Part shown: in pieces, positions 1 through 7,277 of the stretch | How positions within the stretch are numbered: position 1 is the first letter of the stretch | Layout of the letters: every line of letters begins with the position of its first letter | NCBI GenBank assembly: GCA_013152695.1 | Contig: JAADFV010000006.1 | Coordinates: forward strand, 1-10,906 | Source: Chloroflexota bacterium | GTDB taxonomy: Bacteria > Chloroflexota > Anaerolineae > J102 | Length of the DNA stretch: 10,906 nt | Direction: 5' to 3' | Translations under genes and position numbers: made by a program | The notes under the pieces: model-generated | Seen by the model: only the letters and a program-made list of their open reading frames with translations | Databases searched by the model: none | What the model was told of the DNA's origin: nothing

Positions 1-657
1 GTAGCGCTCAAAGTAGGGGCGTAGAGCCACATAGGGGTCGTGGGGTGCTTCGCTGCTGAGCACCAACAGCCAGGGCTGGGCAGGATTTTGGGCTGCCTCG
101 CGCACAAAGGCAATGCCATCGGAGTAGAGACGGTATTCGGGCGTAGATTCCACGGGATCGTCGACGACGCCGTACAGCAAGAAATCACGATAACCTTTCT
201 GCGACACGTCCCGACGTAAATACATGGGCCCCGACCGTTCTACCAGCCCCGCCAACTGATGATATTGCGCGACTTCATATTCATCAAAGCCAAAGTTTTC
301 CAGACGGTTACTGCGCTCGACATGCCATTTACCGAAATAGGCCGTTCGATAACCGGCCCGCTGCAAAACCTGGGGCCAGAAGAGCAGGTCGGGTTCAAGA
401 CGGGCGCGATAGGAAGGTACAGCATGGGTCACGTCTACCATGCCGTGGCTGTGCGGTAACAAGCCGGTAAAAAGGCTGGCGCGGGAGGGGGAGCAAATAG
501 GATTTGGGGCATAGCAACGCTGAAAGCGTGTCCCCGTCTCCGCTAATCGCTGCAAATTTGGCGTCTGGCAGGGTGACTGCGGCGCCACGGTATCGGCCTG
601 TTGTTGGTCGGTGATTAAAAGGAGGAGGTTGGGAGGGCGCCCAGGACTGCGCTTCAC
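1..657 (-). CDS. Sulfatase, Cys-type formylglycine-dependent, 3' part outside window
   Basis: This gene codes for the first 219 residues of a sulfatase of the alkaline-phosphatase superfamily, which hydrolyses a sulfate ester. Reading from the GTG at 657, the frame stays open to base 1. Visible motifs are the N-terminal metal-binding strand LLLLITDQQ (D17, Q18), the activation motif C55-S-P-S-R59 in which the cysteine is converted to formylglycine, the FGKWH block (K110, H112) and a PHDPY block (H207, D208). The chosen start overlaps the stop of the epimerase gene as GTGA, so translation is probably coupled. The upstream sequence is A-rich with no strong Shine-Dalgarno. No signal peptide is present, so I infer a cytoplasmic enzyme acting on imported substrate. 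It needs a formylglycine-generating enzyme or anaerobic maturase, not seen here. The exact substrate cannot be told. Some close relatives are phosphonate monoester hydrolases, which remain an alternative. Confidence 0.93.
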   Translation of the reverse strand, partial: MKRSPGRPPNLLLLITDQQQADTVAPQSPCQTPNLQRLAETGTRFQRCYAPNPICSPSRASLFTGLLPHSHGMVDVTHAVPSYRARLEPDLLFWPQVLQRAGYRTAYFGKWHVERSNRLENFGFDEYEVAQYHQLAGLVERSGPMYLRRDVSQKGYRDFLLYGVVDDPVESTPEYRLYSDGIAFVREAAQNPAQPWLLVLSSEAPHDPYVALRPYFERY

Positions 658-1847
658 GATTTTTCTTCTGCCGCAACCAGTCTGGCTAAGATATGGATAC
701 AGTTGATCAAGGCTCGGGGAAGATGGAAGGGATCTTTGACGGGCAAGGCTACGGTCTCTGTGAAGGGGCGGCCCTGGCGGTCGAGCTTTTGCCTCCATTC
801 GCCATATTTGGGTACCGGATAGTGGCTGAAGGCATAGCTGTGCACGCGTTCGAACCAATCCAGGGCCCAACGCTCACCCGAAAGTTCGTAAGCCAGGAGC
901 AGGGCATAAAGGGCCTCGGTATGAGGCCACCACAGCTTGCTATCGGCAAAGGGCCACCAGGGTTTATGACCGGCAGCATCTCGCGCCAGAAAAATCCCAC
1001 CATATTCCTCATCCCAACCAAACTCGATATGCCAGCGGATGGCTTCGATGGCCTGGCGGATACGCGTTTCTTCTTGCCAATGCTGGTAGATGTGAATCAT
1101 GAACCACATCGATTCGATGGCATGGCCGGGAACGATTGTGCGGCCCTGGGGTGTGTCGAGTAAGTGGTTATCCAGCGTGACATATTCGTAAAGCAGATGT
1201 TGCTCAGGACGAAGAAATGCCGTCATCACCTCCTCTGCCTGGAAATGTGCAGCGGCGAGAATATCTTCATCATGCAAATAATGCCCCAGCTCATGAAAAG
1301 CGAGGGCAAAGATCATCGCCACCGCGTGAGCCTTGGCACCGGCAGGAATAGTGTAAGGCGCTGTTTCGTACGAACCGGGCCGCGTGAGTCGCTCTTCCAC
1401 ATTGCCATAGGTGGCCAGAGCCAGATCAATAGCCTCCTCATCACCGGTGGCACGGGCATATTCCGTCAGACCATAAATGGCAAAACCGTCGGTGTAGATA
1501 CTGGTCGCACCCTGGAGAACATGCCCATCCTTGTCCACAGCAAACACCCAGCGACCTTCCTCATCCCGACCGTTCTTTTTAACAAAATCGACGATCTGTT
1601 TCGCTACTTCTAGCCATTCTTTACGCGCATCAATCCGGTTGTAAAGCGCCGAGAAAGTCCAGATGGCGCGTAATTGTGACCACATGTATTTATCGGTACT
1701 CAACACCTTCCCCTCATCCGAAATACAGGTAAGAATGCCCCCATACTCCCAGTCGATGGCGTGTTCGAGCCAGAAAGGAACCGTACGTTCCAGCAATTCG
1801 GCGCGATAGATGGCGAGCAAATCAACCAATCTGCTTTCGATTTTCAT
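654..1847 (-). CDS. AGE-family sugar 2-epimerase (N-acylglucosamine 2-epimerase like)
   Basis: This is a 397-residue member of the N-acylglucosamine 2-epimerase / renin-binding-protein family, an (alpha/alpha)6 barrel of about 390-420 residues. Family enzymes interconvert C2 epimers such as GlcNAc and ManNAc; relatives act on glucose/mannose or cellobiose. Family blocks seen in order are WSQLRAIW (R60), AKAHAVAM (H174), PGHAIESMW (H242), EEYGGIF (281-286), KLWWPHTEAL (H309) and DPFHLPRAL (H375). The histidines in the GHAIE and FHLPR blocks correspond to the expected catalytic pair. I start it at the ATG at 1847 rather than the one at 1859. GGAGG (1853-1857) sits 5 nt before the 1847 codon and is formed by the last codons of the upstream dehydrogenase gene, leaving a 1-nt gap. 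The gene ends in a GTGA overlap with the sulfatase. Family assignment is firm. The choice of substrate (amino sugar or neutral sugar) is not. Confidence 0.93.
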   Translation of the reverse strand: MKIESRLVDLLAIYRAELLERTVPFWLEHAIDWEYGGILTCISDEGKVLSTDKYMWSQLRAIWTFSALYNRIDARKEWLEVAKQIVDFVKKNGRDEEGRWVFAVDKDGHVLQGATSIYTDGFAIYGLTEYARATGDEEAIDLALATYGNVEERLTRPGSYETAPYTIPAGAKAHAVAMIFALAFHELGHYLHDEDILAAAHFQAEEVMTAFLRPEQHLLYEYVTLDNHLLDTPQGRTIVPGHAIESMWFMIHIYQHWQEETRIRQAIEAIRWHIEFGWDEEYGGIFLARDAAGHKPWWPFADSKLWWPHTEALYALLLAYELSGERWALDWFERVHSYAFSHYPVPKYGEWRQKLDRQGRPFTETVALPVKDPFHLPRALINCIHILARLVAAEEKS

Positions 1848-1848
1848 C

Positions 1849-2841
1849 TTAGCCTCCATAGTACTGAGCGAGCATTTGTTCCATCACCCAGGTCGTGCGT
1901 GCTGCACTTTCAGCGCTGCTGGGACATTGCCCCTGCCCCAGGAGCGCATCCACTACCTTCTGGATGAGAGGTTGTTGGATGTGGGGAGGATTGGCGAGGG
2001 AAAATGTCGTCGTACGGGTAGATGTTTGCCAATGGATGGGTTCGGTGCCAAAGGTGGAATAAACAATACGGCCCTTGCTGCCAACGATTTCGGTGCGATC
2101 CTCCGCGGCAAAAGTAGTGAAACTCCAGGCGCCCACGCCCTGTACTCCGGAGGCGAATACAAAACTGCCGGTAACAACATCTTCGGCAGGATAGAGCCCG
2201 GCCTGATTGGCAGCATAACCCTGCACCTGCGTGATCGGCCCGAGTAAATAATCAAGAAAATCAAGCTGATGCGACGCCAAATCTACAAAAAGCCCACCGC
2301 CAGCAATTTGAGGACGTACACGCCAGGGCAGGTCGGTGGTATTTTGTTCTTGGGGCCGCGGAGGTTGGTAGAGGGTGATATTGACAAACCGTACATCACC
2401 GATGGCACCACTATCCACCAATTTTTTGATTTTTAGGAAGCGGGGTAGAGCACGACGGTAGTAAGCGACAAAAAGGGAAACCTGGGCTGCCTGGCAAGCT
2501 GCGATCATCTCCTGGCACTCCGCATAATTTAGTGCCATCGGCTTTTCTACATACACCGGCTTACCTGCCGCAGCGGCCATCAAGGTGTACTCTTTGTGTG
2601 ATGAGGGGGGTGTCGCCACGTAGATGGCATCCACATCAGGGTCGTCGATCAAAGTCTGGGCATCGTCATACCACTTGGGAACACCGTGGCGTTGGGCATA
2701 GTCACGGGCCAGATCACCCTGACGACGCATCACCGCCACCAAACTGGACCCGCGTGCTTTCTGAAACCCAGGCCCACTCTTCACTTCAGTGACGTCGCCA
2801 CAGCCGATGATGCCCCAGCGGATAGCCGTAAGATCTCTCAT
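1849..2841 (-). CDS. Gfo/Idh/MocA family NAD(P)-dependent oxidoreductase
   Basis: This 330-residue protein matches the usual length of the glucose-fructose oxidoreductase / inositol dehydrogenase / MocA family, cytoplasmic NAD(P)-dependent dehydrogenases of sugars, polyols and sugar derivatives. The N-terminal Rossmann fold shows GIIGCGDV (10-17), the strand [12 protein letters not shown] (71-82) and the diagnostic YVEKPMA (E99-K100-P101). The C-terminal substrate domain carries [14 protein letters not shown] (181-194), with D187 and H191 in the expected catalytic positions. The start ATG overlaps the stop of the preceding ATPase gene as ATGA. AGGAG (2849-2853) lies 7 nt upstream, so start and coupling are well supported. 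Placed between an importer and a 2-epimerase, it most likely oxidises or reduces a sugar released from the imported glycan, or opens a glycosidic bond by an oxidation/elimination route as some family members do. The substrate cannot be read from sequence. Confidence 0.94.
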   Translation of the reverse strand: MRDLTAIRWGIIGCGDVTEVKSGPGFQKARGSSLVAVMRRQGDLARDYAQRHGVPKWYDDAQTLIDDPDVDAIYVATPPSSHKEYTLMAAAAGKPVYVEKPMALNYAECQEMIAACQAAQVSLFVAYYRRALPRFLKIKKLVDSGAIGDVRFVNITLYQPPRPQEQNTTDLPWRVRPQIAGGGLFVDLASHQLDFLDYLLGPITQVQGYAANQAGLYPAEDVVTGSFVFASGVQGVGAWSFTTFAAEDRTEIVGSKGRIVYSTFGTEPIHWQTSTRTTTFSLANPPHIQQPLIQKVVDALLGQGQCPSSAESAARTTWVMEQMLAQYYGG

Positions 2842-3896
2842 GCACTGACTCCTAGCTCTTGTTCGCTTGCAGCAATTCCGTGCAAATTCAGCTCATGGGC
2901 ACGATGACAGCTCACAAAGTGATCAGGGCCGATTTCTTCGAGGACAGGTGATTTTGTGGCACAAGCATCGACGGCGAAGGGACAGCGAGGGTGAAAGTAG
3001 CAGCCAGAGGGAGGATTGGCCGGACTCGGCACATCCCCTTCCAGGGGGACCATACCGGTGCGGATGTGGGGATCGGCCACGGGCACAGCAGACATGAGAG
3101 CGGCCGTATACGGATGTTTGGGGCGGAAGAAGATGTCGTCGGTAGAGCCGCTTTCCACAATCTTGCCCACATACATGACGATTACACGATCACAAACATG
3201 TTTTACGACGCTTAAATCGTGGGCTACGAACAGGTAAGTGAGCCCCAGCTTCTCCTGCAAATCCATCATCAGGTTGAGTACCTGCGCCTGCACGGAGACA
3301 TCGAGGGCCGAAACCGGCTCATCCGCCACGACCAGGCGTGGATTGAGGGCCAGCGCACGGGCAATGACAATGCGTTGACGCTGGCCGCCGCTGAAAGCAT
3401 GGGGAAAGCGCTGCATGTACTCGGGCCTCAACCCCACCAGCTTCAATAGCTCTGCCACCCGTTCGGTGCGCTGCTTGCGGTCCTTCATGTTGCCGATGAC
3501 CAGCAGCGGTTCCCCCACGATATCCAACAGGTTCATGCGGGGATTGAGCGAAGCAAAGGGGTCCTGGAAGATCATCTGCATCTCGCGACGCAAAGGCCGT
3601 AATTCTTTTTCGGGCAAGGTTGCCAGATCGACAACTTCGCCGCTGGCGGTGCGAAAGAGAATCTCACCAGAGGTGGGATCGATGGCTCGCAAGATACTGC
3701 GCGCCGTCGTCGTCTTACCACAGCCGCTTTCCCCTACCAGGCCCAACGTTTCCCCTTCACGAATATAAAAATTGACGTCGTCGACCGCGCGCACCTGGCC
3801 AACCACGCGTTTGAAAAATCCTTCTCGGATGGGAAAATACTTTTTGAGATGTTTGACTTCTAGAAGAAAACTTTCATTCTGTTGTTTGTTTTCCAC
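2838..3896 (-). CDS. Opp/Dpp-type ABC importer ATPase (DppF/OppF-like)
   Basis: This is the second ATPase of the importer, 352 residues from the GTG at 3896. Visible are Walker A GESGCGKT (55-62), Q-loop Q111, signature SGGQRQR (169-175), Walker B LVVADEP (188-194) and H-loop H226. These are followed by the oligopeptide-transporter C-terminal domain with cysteines C299, C305, C312 and C330. Those four cysteines match the spacing of the DppD-like partner; in some oligopeptide importers such a cluster holds iron-sulfur. An upstream in-frame ATG at 3944 would add 16 residues and overlap the preceding gene by 37 nt. I prefer the GTG because the protein then begins right before the conserved [13 protein letters not shown] strand, lies 11 nt after the DppD-like stop, and has GAGG 9 nt upstream. 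It works as a heterodimer with the neighbouring ATPase on the cytoplasmic face of the permeases. The gene ends in an ATGA overlap with the dehydrogenase. Confidence 0.94.
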   Translation of the reverse strand: MENKQQNESFLLEVKHLKKYFPIREGFFKRVVGQVRAVDDVNFYIREGETLGLVGESGCGKTTTARSILRAIDPTSGEILFRTASGEVVDLATLPEKELRPLRREMQMIFQDPFASLNPRMNLLDIVGEPLLVIGNMKDRKQRTERVAELLKLVGLRPEYMQRFPHAFSGGQRQRIVIARALALNPRLVVADEPVSALDVSVQAQVLNLMMDLQEKLGLTYLFVAHDLSVVKHVCDRVIVMYVGKIVESGSTDDIFFRPKHPYTAALMSAVPVADPHIRTGMVPLEGDVPSPANPPSGCYFHPRCPFAVDACATKSPVLEEIGPDHFVSCHRAHELNLHGIAASEQELGVSA

Positions 3897-3907
3897 GATG
3901 ATTTGCC

Positions 3908-4936
3908 TCAATGCTGCCGGTGGGTGTCGCCATAAAGGAAGCAACTCACAGATTGTTTCGCGTTCACTGCCTGGAGCTCGGGGGTGGTGACATTACAAAT
4001 GCCGGGCATGTAATCTTTGCAGCGAGGATAAAAGGGACAGCCGTTTGGCCGGCTGAAGGGATGGGGAATGGAGCCTTCGATGGTGGGTAGTTTTTTGCCC
4101 GATTGCGTATGGATGGAAGGGATAGACTTGAGTAGTGCCCGCGTGTAAGGATGTTGAGGTGTGTCGAAGATATCGGTCACCGGCCCGGTTTCCATCACCC
4201 GCCCTAAATACATGACAACGACGAAATCGGCGATCTGGGCAATGACTCCCAAATCATGGGTGATGAAGATAATCGACATGTTGTGCTGCTTTTGCAGAGA
4301 GCGCAAAAGATTGAGCACCTGGGCCTGTGTGGTCACATCGATGGCCGTGGTAGGCTCGTCGGCGATGAGCAAACGGGGATTGCAGGCCAGCGACATGGCG
4401 ATCATGGCCCGCTGCCGCAGACCGCCGCTGAGTTCCCAGGAGTAGGCTTTCAGGCGTTGTTCGGGATTGGGCATGCCCACTTCGTGGAGTCTTTCGATCG
4501 CAATCTCCTTCGCTTCCTCCTCGCTGACATTCTGGTGCAGCAAGATCGCTTCGATGATCTGATTACCAATCGTATGGACGGGGCTGAAGGAGGCCATGGG
4601 CTCTTGAGGAATGAGGGCAATTTCGCCACCGCGAATGCTTCGCATTCGTTTACCATGATGATCAAGTTTCGCCAGATCCACGAGCGCTTCTTCCTGCGCC
4701 TCTCCCCGCTCGAGTTGGGAACGGAAGAGAATCTCGCCTTCAACGATCCGCCCCGGTTTTTGGATAAGGCGGAGAACTGATTTGATGGTGACACTCTTAC
4801 CGCAGCCGCTCTCGCCCACAATGCCGACAACTTGACCCGAATAGACATCGAAATCAACGCCATCGACGGCCTTTACAGTGCCCTCATCCAAAAAAAAGTA
4901 AGTTTTCAAATTTCTGACGGATAGCAATGGTTGCAT
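3908..4936 (-). CDS. Opp/Dpp-type ABC importer ATPase (DppD/OppD-like)
   Basis: This is the first ATPase of the importer, 342 residues from the ATG at 4936. It shows Walker A GESGCGKS (41-48), Q-loop Q111 in IPQEPM, signature LSGGLRQR (169-176), Walker B LLIADEP (189-195), and H-loop H227 in FITHDLG. The C-terminal oligopeptide-transporter domain begins at about 255 and has cysteines C300, C306, C314 and C332. The reading frame extends upstream to an ATG at 5017, but those extra 27 residues lie partly inside the permease gene and do not resemble the family. The 4936 start gives the expected [14 protein letters not shown] beginning. No clear Shine-Dalgarno precedes it: the 40 nt between the permease stop and this start are pyrimidine-rich, which is unusual among these genes. 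It pairs with the DppF-like ATPase to drive the two permeases. Confidence 0.94.
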   Translation of the reverse strand: MQPLLSVRNLKTYFFLDEGTVKAVDGVDFDVYSGQVVGIVGESGCGKSVTIKSVLRLIQKPGRIVEGEILFRSQLERGEAQEEALVDLAKLDHHGKRMRSIRGGEIALIPQEPMASFSPVHTIGNQIIEAILLHQNVSEEEAKEIAIERLHEVGMPNPEQRLKAYSWELSGGLRQRAMIAMSLACNPRLLIADEPTTAIDVTTQAQVLNLLRSLQKQHNMSIIFITHDLGVIAQIADFVVVMYLGRVMETGPVTDIFDTPQHPYTRALLKSIPSIHTQSGKKLPTIEGSIPHPFSRPNGCPFYPRCKDYMPGICNVTTPELQAVNAKQSVSCFLYGDTHRQH

Positions 4937-4976
4937 AGTGAATGGCTGGATTAGTGAGGTGGGGGTTCGAGAGAAC

Positions 4977-6158
4977 TCAGTGACTGTAAGGATCGGCAGC
5001 ATCGCGCAGACCATCACCCAAGATATTGAGGGTAAGCACGGTGATGATCACGGCCAGACCGGGGAGCAAAAGCCAGGGTGCGAGGGCGACCGACTGCAAG
5101 TTCTGGGCTTCTTGCAAGAGGACGCCCCAGCTGATGGCGGGGGGACGGAGGCCCAGCCCCAAAAAGCTAAGAAACGTCTCGCTGATGATCATCACAGGAA
5201 CGGCAAGGGTGGCAGCAGCAATGATGTGGCTAGAGAAGGTGGGTACCATGTGCCGGAAAATGATGCGTTTTTGACTGCACCCAGACAATTTCGCGGCGAC
5301 GACGAAGTCCTCTTCGCGCAGCACAAGGAATCGTCCTCGCACCTCCCGGCCCAGTGTTGTCCAACCGATCAAAGCAAGGATGAGGGTAATGGCAAAGTAG
5401 GTTCTTTCTACAGACCAATCGCGAGGCATGGCTGCTGTGAGGGCCATCCAGATGGGAATAGCGGGCAACGACTGCAGAATCTCGATCATGCGTTGGATGA
5501 TCAGATCGGCTATGCCGCCAAAATAGCCGGAAATACCCCCTAAAAGCACACCTAAAAATACGCTGACGAATACCGAAACCAGGCCAATGGAAATCGAGAC
5601 ACGGGTGCCATACATCAAGCGAGACCATTGATCGCGTCCCAGACGATCGGTTCCCAGCAGGTAAATGGGATTATCCTCGATGTCGCCTTCCTTGACGCCG
5701 AGTAAGTGGATGTCGGTCTTGAACCCAAACACCTCGTACTCGAAACCGTGCGCGAAAAATCGCACGGGGATCTTTTTGTTCTCGTCGATCTGCCATTCCA
5801 TGCGCAATGTCGTGGGGTTGCGTTTGCCATTGATGCCGTAAACGAAGGGGCGAAACGAGCCGTTGTCAAACAAATACACGCGCTGCACCGGTACGAATGA
5901 TTGCATAGAACGACTTTTCTGCGGATCAAGGGTGCTGAAAAAGCCGGGAAAGAGGGCAATCAGGGCGATGATGAAGACGATCACGCCGCTAAACAAGGCG
6001 AGACGATGCTTTTTGAAACGCCACCAGACCAGTTTCCAGTTGGGTGCGACATGGATTGCCTCTGTATCCTCGCGCCAATCGGCGGCCGTTTCAGCAACCT
6101 CGGCTCGACGCAGGTCCTCTGCTGTTGGCTCGGATTCAAGTTGTGGATCGATGCTCAT
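4977..6158 (-). CDS. ABC importer permease, DppC/OppC family with large extracytoplasmic insertion
   Basis: This is an inner-membrane permease of 393 residues, against roughly 290-310 for ordinary DppC. After a polar cytoplasmic N-terminus (1-50) comes the first membrane helix (about 53-74). An insertion of about 80 residues follows (roughly 82-160), containing FRPFVYGINGKRNP and a DIHLLGV segment, before the canonical LLGTDRLGRDQWSRLMYGTRVS block (167-188). Further helices lie near 187-213, 253-272, 312-336 and 361-385. The coupling EAA loop is at about 282-313, and SFLGLGLRPPAISWG (331-345) is a DppC hallmark. As I recall, a similar long loop occurs in the Opp-class importers of thermophiles that carry oligosaccharides, so I take it as a hint for a sugar substrate. 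The start at 6158 has GGAGG (6166-6170) 7 nt upstream and sits 2 nt after the DppB-type stop. An in-frame extension to 6377 lies inside the dppB-type gene and is not used. Confidence 0.94.
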   Translation of the reverse strand: MSIDPQLESEPTAEDLRRAEVAETAADWREDTEAIHVAPNWKLVWWRFKKHRLALFSGVIVFIIALIALFPGFFSTLDPQKSRSMQSFVPVQRVYLFDNGSFRPFVYGINGKRNPTTLRMEWQIDENKKIPVRFFAHGFEYEVFGFKTDIHLLGVKEGDIEDNPIYLLGTDRLGRDQWSRLMYGTRVSISIGLVSVFVSVFLGVLLGGISGYFGGIADLIIQRMIEILQSLPAIPIWMALTAAMPRDWSVERTYFAITLILALIGWTTLGREVRGRFLVLREEDFVVAAKLSGCSQKRIIFRHMVPTFSSHIIAAATLAVPVMIISETFLSFLGLGLRPPAISWGVLLQEAQNLQSVALAPWLLLPGLAVIITVLTLNILGDGLRDAADPYSH

Positions 6159-6160
6159 GA

Positions 6161-7147
6161 TTAAGCCTCCATGCGGATGCGAGGATCCAACCAGGCCAAC
6201 AAGATATCCGACATCAGGGTGCCAATAATTGCCAGGAAACAGTAGATGAGGACAATGACACCGGCCAAGAACATGTCCTGATTGGTGAGAGAGCGTAGAA
6301 GCATCGGCCCAATCGTGGGAAGGTTCAGCACCGTGGCAACGATGACACTTCCGGAAAAGAGCATGGGTAAATACCAACCAATGGTGCTAACCAGGGGATT
6401 CAGGGCCAATCGCACGGGATATTTCAGCACTAATTTCCATTCAGACATACCTTTAGCCCGCGCCATCTCTACGTATGGCTTGTTGAGCTCATCCAACAAA
6501 TTGGCGCGCATGACCCGCGCCAAGCGCGCCGTACCGTCCAAAGCGAGAATGACGGCGGGGAGCCAGAGATGTTTGAACAGATCAATAACTCGGGCCAGGC
6601 TCCAGGGCGCATCGACAAACTCAGAAGAGAAAAGGCCTGTCACACTGATGCCAAAATGGGAATAGGCCAACCACATCAGCACTAAAGCCGTCATAAAGGT
6701 CGGTGTTGCCACCCCCATGTAATTAAAAACGGTAAAGAAATAATCGATAAACGAGTATTGCTTGGTGGCAGAAATGATGCCAATGGGGATAGCCAAAGCC
6801 CAGGATATGATAAAGGTAAAGGCACCTAACAAGACGGTGAGCAATAATCGCTCTTTAATCAAATCCATGATTGGACGCTTCCAGTCGAGGGACACGCCGA
6901 AATCACCCCGTAGCATTTTTCCCATCCAATGCAGATACTGCATGGTAAGGGGTTGGTTCAGACCATATTCGGCCCGTAAGGCCTCGATCTGCGCCTGGTC
7001 CATCGATGAACCGGAGGCGGCTAGCTCGGCGATGTAGCTAGTAACGAAATCGCCCGGCGGAGCCTGGATGATAAAAAAGGAGAAAACAGAAAAAATAAAA
7101 AGGAGGAACGGCAAAAGAAGAAGCCGTTTGATAATGTATTGTGTCAT
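6161..7147 (-). CDS. ABC importer permease, DppB/OppB family
   Basis: This 328-residue inner-membrane permease has the normal DppB length. It begins MTQYIIKRLLLLPFLLFIFSV, the usual first helix (9-27). The conserved extracytoplasmic YGLNQPLTMQYLHWMGKMLRGDFGVS block is at 61-86. Further helices lie near 101-125, 132-160, 190-205, 255-272 and 293-318. The EAA coupling loop YVEMARAKGMSEWKLVLKY is at 225-243, and the protein ends with the typical LDPRIR motif. The start at 7147 has AGGAAG about 8 nt upstream; an in-frame ATG at 7249 would reach into the intergenic hairpins and adds unrelated residues. It forms a heterodimeric channel with the DppC-type permease, whose gene starts 2 nt after this stop. 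A 130-nt gap with two hairpins separates it from the binding-protein gene. Confidence 0.95.
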   Translation of the reverse strand: MTQYIIKRLLLLPFLLFIFSVFSFFIIQAPPGDFVTSYIAELAASGSSMDQAQIEALRAEYGLNQPLTMQYLHWMGKMLRGDFGVSLDWKRPIMDLIKERLLLTVLLGAFTFIISWALAIPIGIISATKQYSFIDYFFTVFNYMGVATPTFMTALVLMWLAYSHFGISVTGLFSSEFVDAPWSLARVIDLFKHLWLPAVILALDGTARLARVMRANLLDELNKPYVEMARAKGMSEWKLVLKYPVRLALNPLVSTIGWYLPMLFSGSVIVATVLNLPTIGPMLLRSLTNQDMFLAGVIVLIYCFLAIIGTLMSDILLAWLDPRIRMEA

Positions 7148-7179
7148 GCGATGCGCTTCCTGAAAATGAGGGGAAGAGG

Positions 7180-7215
7180 CTGTCCACGCGGGCCTCAGGA
7201 CGCCCGCGTGGACAG
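7180..7215 (-). promoter_or_regulatory. Strong intergenic hairpin between binding-protein and permease genes
   Basis: CTGTCCACGCGGGC (7180-7193) and GCCCGCGTGGACAG (7202-7215) form a perfect 14-bp GC-rich stem with an 8-nt loop. On the minus strand it is followed by a pyrimidine-rich but not U-only stretch (CCTCTTCCCCTC), so a full intrinsic terminator is unlikely. By analogy with other importer operons, where an intergenic stem after the binding-protein gene protects its mRNA or ends part of the transcripts, it may raise receptor level relative to permeases. Confidence 0.75.
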
Positions 7216-7229
7216 GGAATGAAGCGCCC

Positions 7230-7257
7230 GGCGGAGTAGCTAGATGCAAACTCCGCC
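7230..7257 (-). repeat. Second intergenic hairpin, 8-bp stem
   Basis: GGCGGAGT (7230-7237) and ACTCCGCC (7250-7257) are exact reverse complements around a 12-nt loop. The hairpin lies about 20 nt after the stop of the binding-protein gene and directly ahead of the longer 14-bp hairpin, so the two form a tandem pair in the mRNA. There is no U tract behind it. Confidence 0.6.
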
Positions 7258-7277
7258 AGAGCTAACGGTCATCGCTG

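Noticed and set aside
395..676. Minus-strand ATG frame of 93 codons over the sulfatase start
   Set aside because: It is out of frame with the sulfatase; the GTG frame from 657 carries CSPSR, GKWH and the metal-binding strand and stays open to the window edge.
693..1163. Plus-strand open frame of 156 codons
   Set aside because: It is antisense to the AGE-family epimerase gene, which carries all family blocks; no promoter, ribosome site or motif supports it.
7180..7215. Intrinsic terminator after the binding-protein gene
   Set aside because: The stem is strong but no U tract follows on the minus strand, and the permease genes beyond it clearly belong to the same importer.
7148..7249. Upstream ATG (7249) for the DppB-type permease
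   Set aside because: The added residues come from the hairpin region and do not resemble the family; the 7147 start gives the standard first helix and has a ribosome site.
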